Origin: Dolomedes plantarius
Taxonomy: Eukaryota; Arthropoda; Arachnida; Araneae; Dolomedidae
Direction of reading: 5' to 3'
Length of the DNA: 64,000 nucleotides
NCBI GenBank assembly: GCA_907164885.2
Contig: OU015490.1
Span: forward strand, 235,819,122-235,883,121
The notes under the pieces were generated by a model that worked only from the letters and a program-made list of their open reading frames with translations, ran no database searches and had not been told where the DNA came from. The position numbers and the translations under genes were made by a program. Position 1 is the first letter of the stretch; each line of letters begins with the position of its first letter. Below, one piece after another: positions 60,458 to 64,000 of this stretch.

Positions 60458-60785
60458 ATTTTGTTGTTATTGTCTCTAATGCCTACTAACAGAAATTTTA
60501 AGACTAGATCCAAAGAGGTTAGAGGGTTGAGGGCTTTATAATGGCACCACAAGTGTCGGAGCCAGGTATCACCTCAACTTTCACCAATCACTCCCAGGGG
60601 AGGCATCTAGGAGAATCCTGCCCTCTCCCACCCTCTCTGACCTCATAGAGGGAATTTCCGATCTACGGGTTTAACGTGCCCATATCCGGCCTAGACACAG
60701 AGATGTTTTAACGGCGCTTGTCAGGATTCGATCCGAGCAACTTCGGCAACGAAAGTCGCCACGCTACCGTTGGACTGCCTCAAGT
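60458..60785 (-). repeat. SINE, full-length minus copy
   Basis: Minus strand: A-box-like GGTAGCGTGGCGACTT, B box GGATCGAATCCTGAC, body CTGTGTCTAGGCCGGATATG, tail GGCATTAGAGACAATAACAACA. Same family as 51061-51350 and 12147-12480. Confidence 0.88.
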
Positions 60786-61267
60786 CTTTCCACGATTTTA
60801 ATAAGCTTTATTTAAAATACACGCTGATATGGCAGTTGCCACAATGCATTCTAAAAAAATGTTTCAAATAACAATAAAATCGTCCTACACGCTACTACAT
60901 CTACCTTACGTAAAAAACCGAAAGTAGTTTCCGGACAACCCAATTTATTCAATCTTATTTATTTTCTCTCATTTCATTTTCATCGACTTTCCTATTTTCC
61001 GTTATTCCCAGAACGCGTTTTCTTAACTCAGTTTCTCAAAACTCAATCTCTTTAATTCGTAAGTTTTTTTTCCTTCAAATCTCCATCATTTTCTGTCGTT
61101 TTCTGCCATTCTTCTGTCTCAACTTCAAAAGAAGACAGCAAGAGCTGACAACAAGTAAAACTTTTATTTTGCTTCAAGGTTTTCAAGTCTTCCTAAATTA
61201 TTGCGCCACAGAAACACCTGTTTGAAAACAGCCTGCAGTGTTAAAAATCTTCCTTTTCATTTCACAA

Positions 61268-61316
<49 letters not shown>

Positions 61317-62335
61317 GATAAAATTTACAGGCATGAAATTAAACAGAGTGGGATAACAGGTTACTTAATACAACGATTTAATTAATACTTTCTATATGAG
61401 TGTTTCCCAACATTTTTCTAGTCTTGACCCCTTCAATAGCTTCCAAGCATCCTGTGCACCCCCCCGCCTTCTCTCCTGATATTTTTTATTAAAAATAGAC
61501 TTTTAAGACATTAAAGAAACAACTCTAAAATGCATTTTCTATAATTTAATTCTATTTTAAAGTTTGATTTTAAAAAATTAATTTCTCAGAAGTTGAGAAC
61601 ATTAAGAAACATTCTTCCCTCTGTCAAAGGTGTGTGAAAGCAAGAATATTACTGAATATTACCTCATGAAAAAAATGCACCTACCGGAATGGTTTAGAAT
61701 TATATAACAATAAAAATAGAAAGACTCTTACCTAAATAAAATTGAAGGCCTTATTTTAATAGTGATCCAACTCCATTCTTGTTCATTTTGATATACAGAG
61801 CCTTAAAATCTAAAGAGTGCAGAGAAATGACTGCTGAATTCTGATTTGTAACGCCCTTTGTTGGCAGCAGATATAAGCTGGAGGTGTAGCAGTTTAAAAA
61901 TAAGATAGAAATGACTTGTATGAGCATGAGAGTGAGGCTAACTCCATTTTTTTTTAAGTGAAATTGGACAACTATTCAGATAAGGCCTTCAATTGATGTT
62001 ATCCGTTGGATAAACTATAATATTAATGCCAAACATGACGGCACAGTTAGATGTAAGAGAAACTGGCGATTAGAATTTGTGTACTTTACGTAACCGCGGT
62101 TTTCATCTATCACCAAATAAAGGAGGTATATTTCTAACGAACTGAATTTCTGCTTTGAATGAGTTTTTCCTATGAAAAATATCCCTGTCCTACAGTTTCC
62201 TGGTAAATAAATATCGAAATTTTTTTGATGAAATTCGCTAAAAAGTTATTTTAATTGAATAAAACCGTGGCGAACCATGGTTTCATCCGGAAGCTATGTA
62301 TATATAGCAACGTATACTGGTGGATGAAGAACTGA
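60786..62335. other. AT-rich sequence; TA run; one hAT-like end
   Basis: (TA)n at 61266-61312. GTGTTTCCCAACATTTTTCT at 61403 followed by a C-rich patch looks like a hAT terminal repeat, but no partner end was found. No gene supported. Confidence 0.4.
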
Positions 62336-62450
62336 TTGAGCATGATAGGTGATCATGATTTAAGAGCATTTCATCGAGGTGTGATAGTTAGTACTCCTGA
62401 GGTGGGTCATAGTATTTCGGAGATACAGGCAAAGTTTAGATTTTCCTGTA
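62336..62450 (+). pseudogene. Tc1-like transposase N-terminal scrap
   Basis: GDHDLRAFHRGVIVSTPEVG followed by HSISEIQAKFRFS matches the first about 35 residues (HTH) of Tc1-type transposases. Nothing of the remainder was found. Confidence 0.5.
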
Positions 62451-62729
62451 TCCTTCCACCACTTTGGAAAGATAGAACATTTTTAACTTCCACCACTTTG
62501 ATTGTGTACCTCGAGAATTCCTGTAAAAAATCGAACTTACTGTAATAGTGTGGCCGTCAAAAAACTCTGAACTATCATGACTGGCATTTTTTTTATATCA
62601 AGGAAAATGAGTTCAACATTAGAGCTAATAACATTACATTTGAGTGCTGGGGCCTTTATTAGCATCAGCGTGAGGACTTTACAATGTTAAAAGCATGGTA
62701 TGGGCTTTAATATCAGAAGACCCTCAAAC

Positions 62730-62977
62730 GAGGCGGTGAAGGGCAAAGCGGTGTAAGTCAGTAAGTCAAGTGGTGTAAGTCAAAGAGTTTAACTTCAAAA
62801 ACTACAAAAAATTCCACCATAAATTGAACAAATTATAATTCTTAACAGTTATTACAATACTGCAAATAATAACTATTTACAATTCCACTATAAATTTAAT
62901 ATGGATATTGCATATTTGCCCTCAAATGAAAAAAAAGTTGAAAATGTGACTTACACCACTTTGACTTTCAACGCCTC
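62730..62977. mobile_element. Small TIR element (MITE), about 250 bases
   Basis: Left GAGGCGGTGAAGGGCAAAGC and right (inverted) GAGGCGTTGAAAGTCAAAGT, both continuing GGTGTAAGTCA. The left end has an extra AGTCAAGTGGTGTA copy. Noncoding; superfamily unknown. Confidence 0.75.
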
Positions 62978-63155
62978 AAATATCCACTGCTTTCATCCTA
63001 GGAAATATTTCTGTTTATCATATGAGCTCAGGAACACCACCCGTGTACTATAATAATGGAGAAGTGTAGTTTGGTTTCATGAGTTCCGTTTCTAACTGAT
63101 TCTAACAGTCCACGTGTGAAGAATAAGCCATAAATCAATGAATTCATCATGTCAA

Positions 63156-63907
63156 CAACTTTGCCTATATATGGACCTCTAGTGGCTGTTCCGTTCAACC
63201 AATCGAGATGAGATTTCAGTTATAGTTATTCAGAGGTCTGAGCTCGGGATTCTGTAACCGGCATCAAAGTGGCGCTCACGGTTACGGATATAGGTAAAGA
63301 ACACTCGAAATTTTCGAATAGCAACGTCAAATTTTTCAACAACCCGTTGCAAAATGCTCAGCGCATGCGAAAACCCTAAATAGCGTTGGAACGGTACGTG
63401 TATCACAAAAAGCGAACGCGTTACGAACGCACAACAAACAGCTCTGCGAACGGCCTACAAAAACACTATGATGACACCCATATGTAAAATGTGTAAACCA
63501 AATAAAAGTTTTCTTTTGTCCGATGTGTGTTTTCATCAGAAAATGTTGTATTGCCTCTGTCATGTACAAACTTCTTCCGTGCGCCCCGATCGTGTTTTTG
63601 TTGGCCGTTCTCACAGCTGTTTGTGTGCGTGCAGAACGGATCCGCTTTTTGTGATACACGCACCGTTCCAACGCTAATTAGGGTTTTTGCAGGTGCTAAG
63701 CATTTTGCGACGGGAAAAATTTTGCGTTGCTATTCGAAAATTTCAAGTTTCTGTACCTATAACCGTAACCGTGAGCGCCACTTTGTTGTCGTTCACAAAA
63801 TACCAAGTTCATACATCTGAATAACTATATATGAAATCCCATTTCGATCGGTTGAACGGAACGGCCGCTACAGTTCCATATATCAGCAAAGTTTTTATAT
63901 GACCACC

Positions 63908-63910
<3 letters not shown>
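63156..63910. mobile_element. Foldback element with TA-adjacent end
   Basis: Arms 63156-63470 and 63585-63910 are inverted copies sharing GTTCCGTTCAACC, TAGTTATTCAGA, CGCTCACGGTTACGG and TTCGAATAGCAACG. The right end (inverted) is CAGGGTGGTCATATAAAAAC next to TA. The left arm lacks about 20 terminal bases. The spacer of about 115 bases carries no transposase. The overlapping ORFs are arm sequence. Confidence 0.8.
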
Positions 63911-63946
<36 letters not shown>

Positions 63947-64000
63947 ATATATATATATATACATAATATATATATATATATATAATATATATATATATAT
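63911..64000. repeat. (TA)n microsatellite, runs off the window
   Basis: TA array with ACATAATA interruptions, beginning at the foldback right end. Confidence 0.95.

Overview
This is non-coding, AT-rich animal DNA packed with transposable elements. I see no complete host gene. The window has dozens of (TA)n arrays, many degenerate Tc1/mariner transposases, Helitron ends, piggyBac-, pogo-, hAT- and Harbinger-type elements, a gypsy-type LTR remnant, LINE RNase H tails and tRNA-headed SINEs. The Tc1-like families (for example the one starting MPRRKERSSFDQ at 35.7 kb and the one starting MSQQRHLPES at 49.8 kb) and the LINE 3' end at 30.7-31.2 kb resemble, from memory, families common in orb-weaver spider genomes. 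I therefore suggest an arachnid, probably a spider, with moderate confidence. These families also move horizontally, so the assignment is not secure.

Layout. 0-10 kb: a 1.07 kb foldback element between two TA arrays, a LINE RNase H remnant, a SINE, a second foldback element inside a TA array, and a dead Tc1-like element. 10-21 kb: a possible short first coding exon, an RNase H remnant, a pogo-like element containing a SINE and a Helitron end, a cluster of Helitrons (one with a tandemly doubled 5' end), a 1.5 kb inverted-repeat element whose ends carry repeated TTTCGGCGCG-type units, and more SINEs. 21-28 kb: a mariner/Tc1 chimera, an apparently intact Tc1/mariner-superfamily element whose transposase has DD36E spacing, and an unidentified ORF pair split by one homopolymer indel. 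28-45 kb: a LINE 3' end, a Helitron fragment, an inverted pair of TTAA-flanked elements about 10.8 kb apart, a Tc1-like element broken by local expansion of its own coding sequence, a piggyBac deletion derivative, and a mariner cut off at a Helitron boundary. 46-64 kb: a DD41D mariner-like element, another Tc1-like element, a heavily deleted gypsy-type element, a probable solo LTR, a hAT tail, a 186 bp Harbinger-type MITE, an internally deleted mariner-like element and a final foldback element.

There is no operon or pathway here. The relations visible are parasitic: SINEs whose 3' tails match a LINE 3' tail in the same window, short non-autonomous elements sharing ends with known superfamilies, and TA-targeting transposons sitting at TA arrays. 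The items most worth checking are the intact DD36E element, the shared LINE/SINE tail, the double-ended Helitron, the TTTCGGCGCG element and the ORF pair at 26.2-26.8 kb. I found nothing that looks like a new defence or metabolic system.
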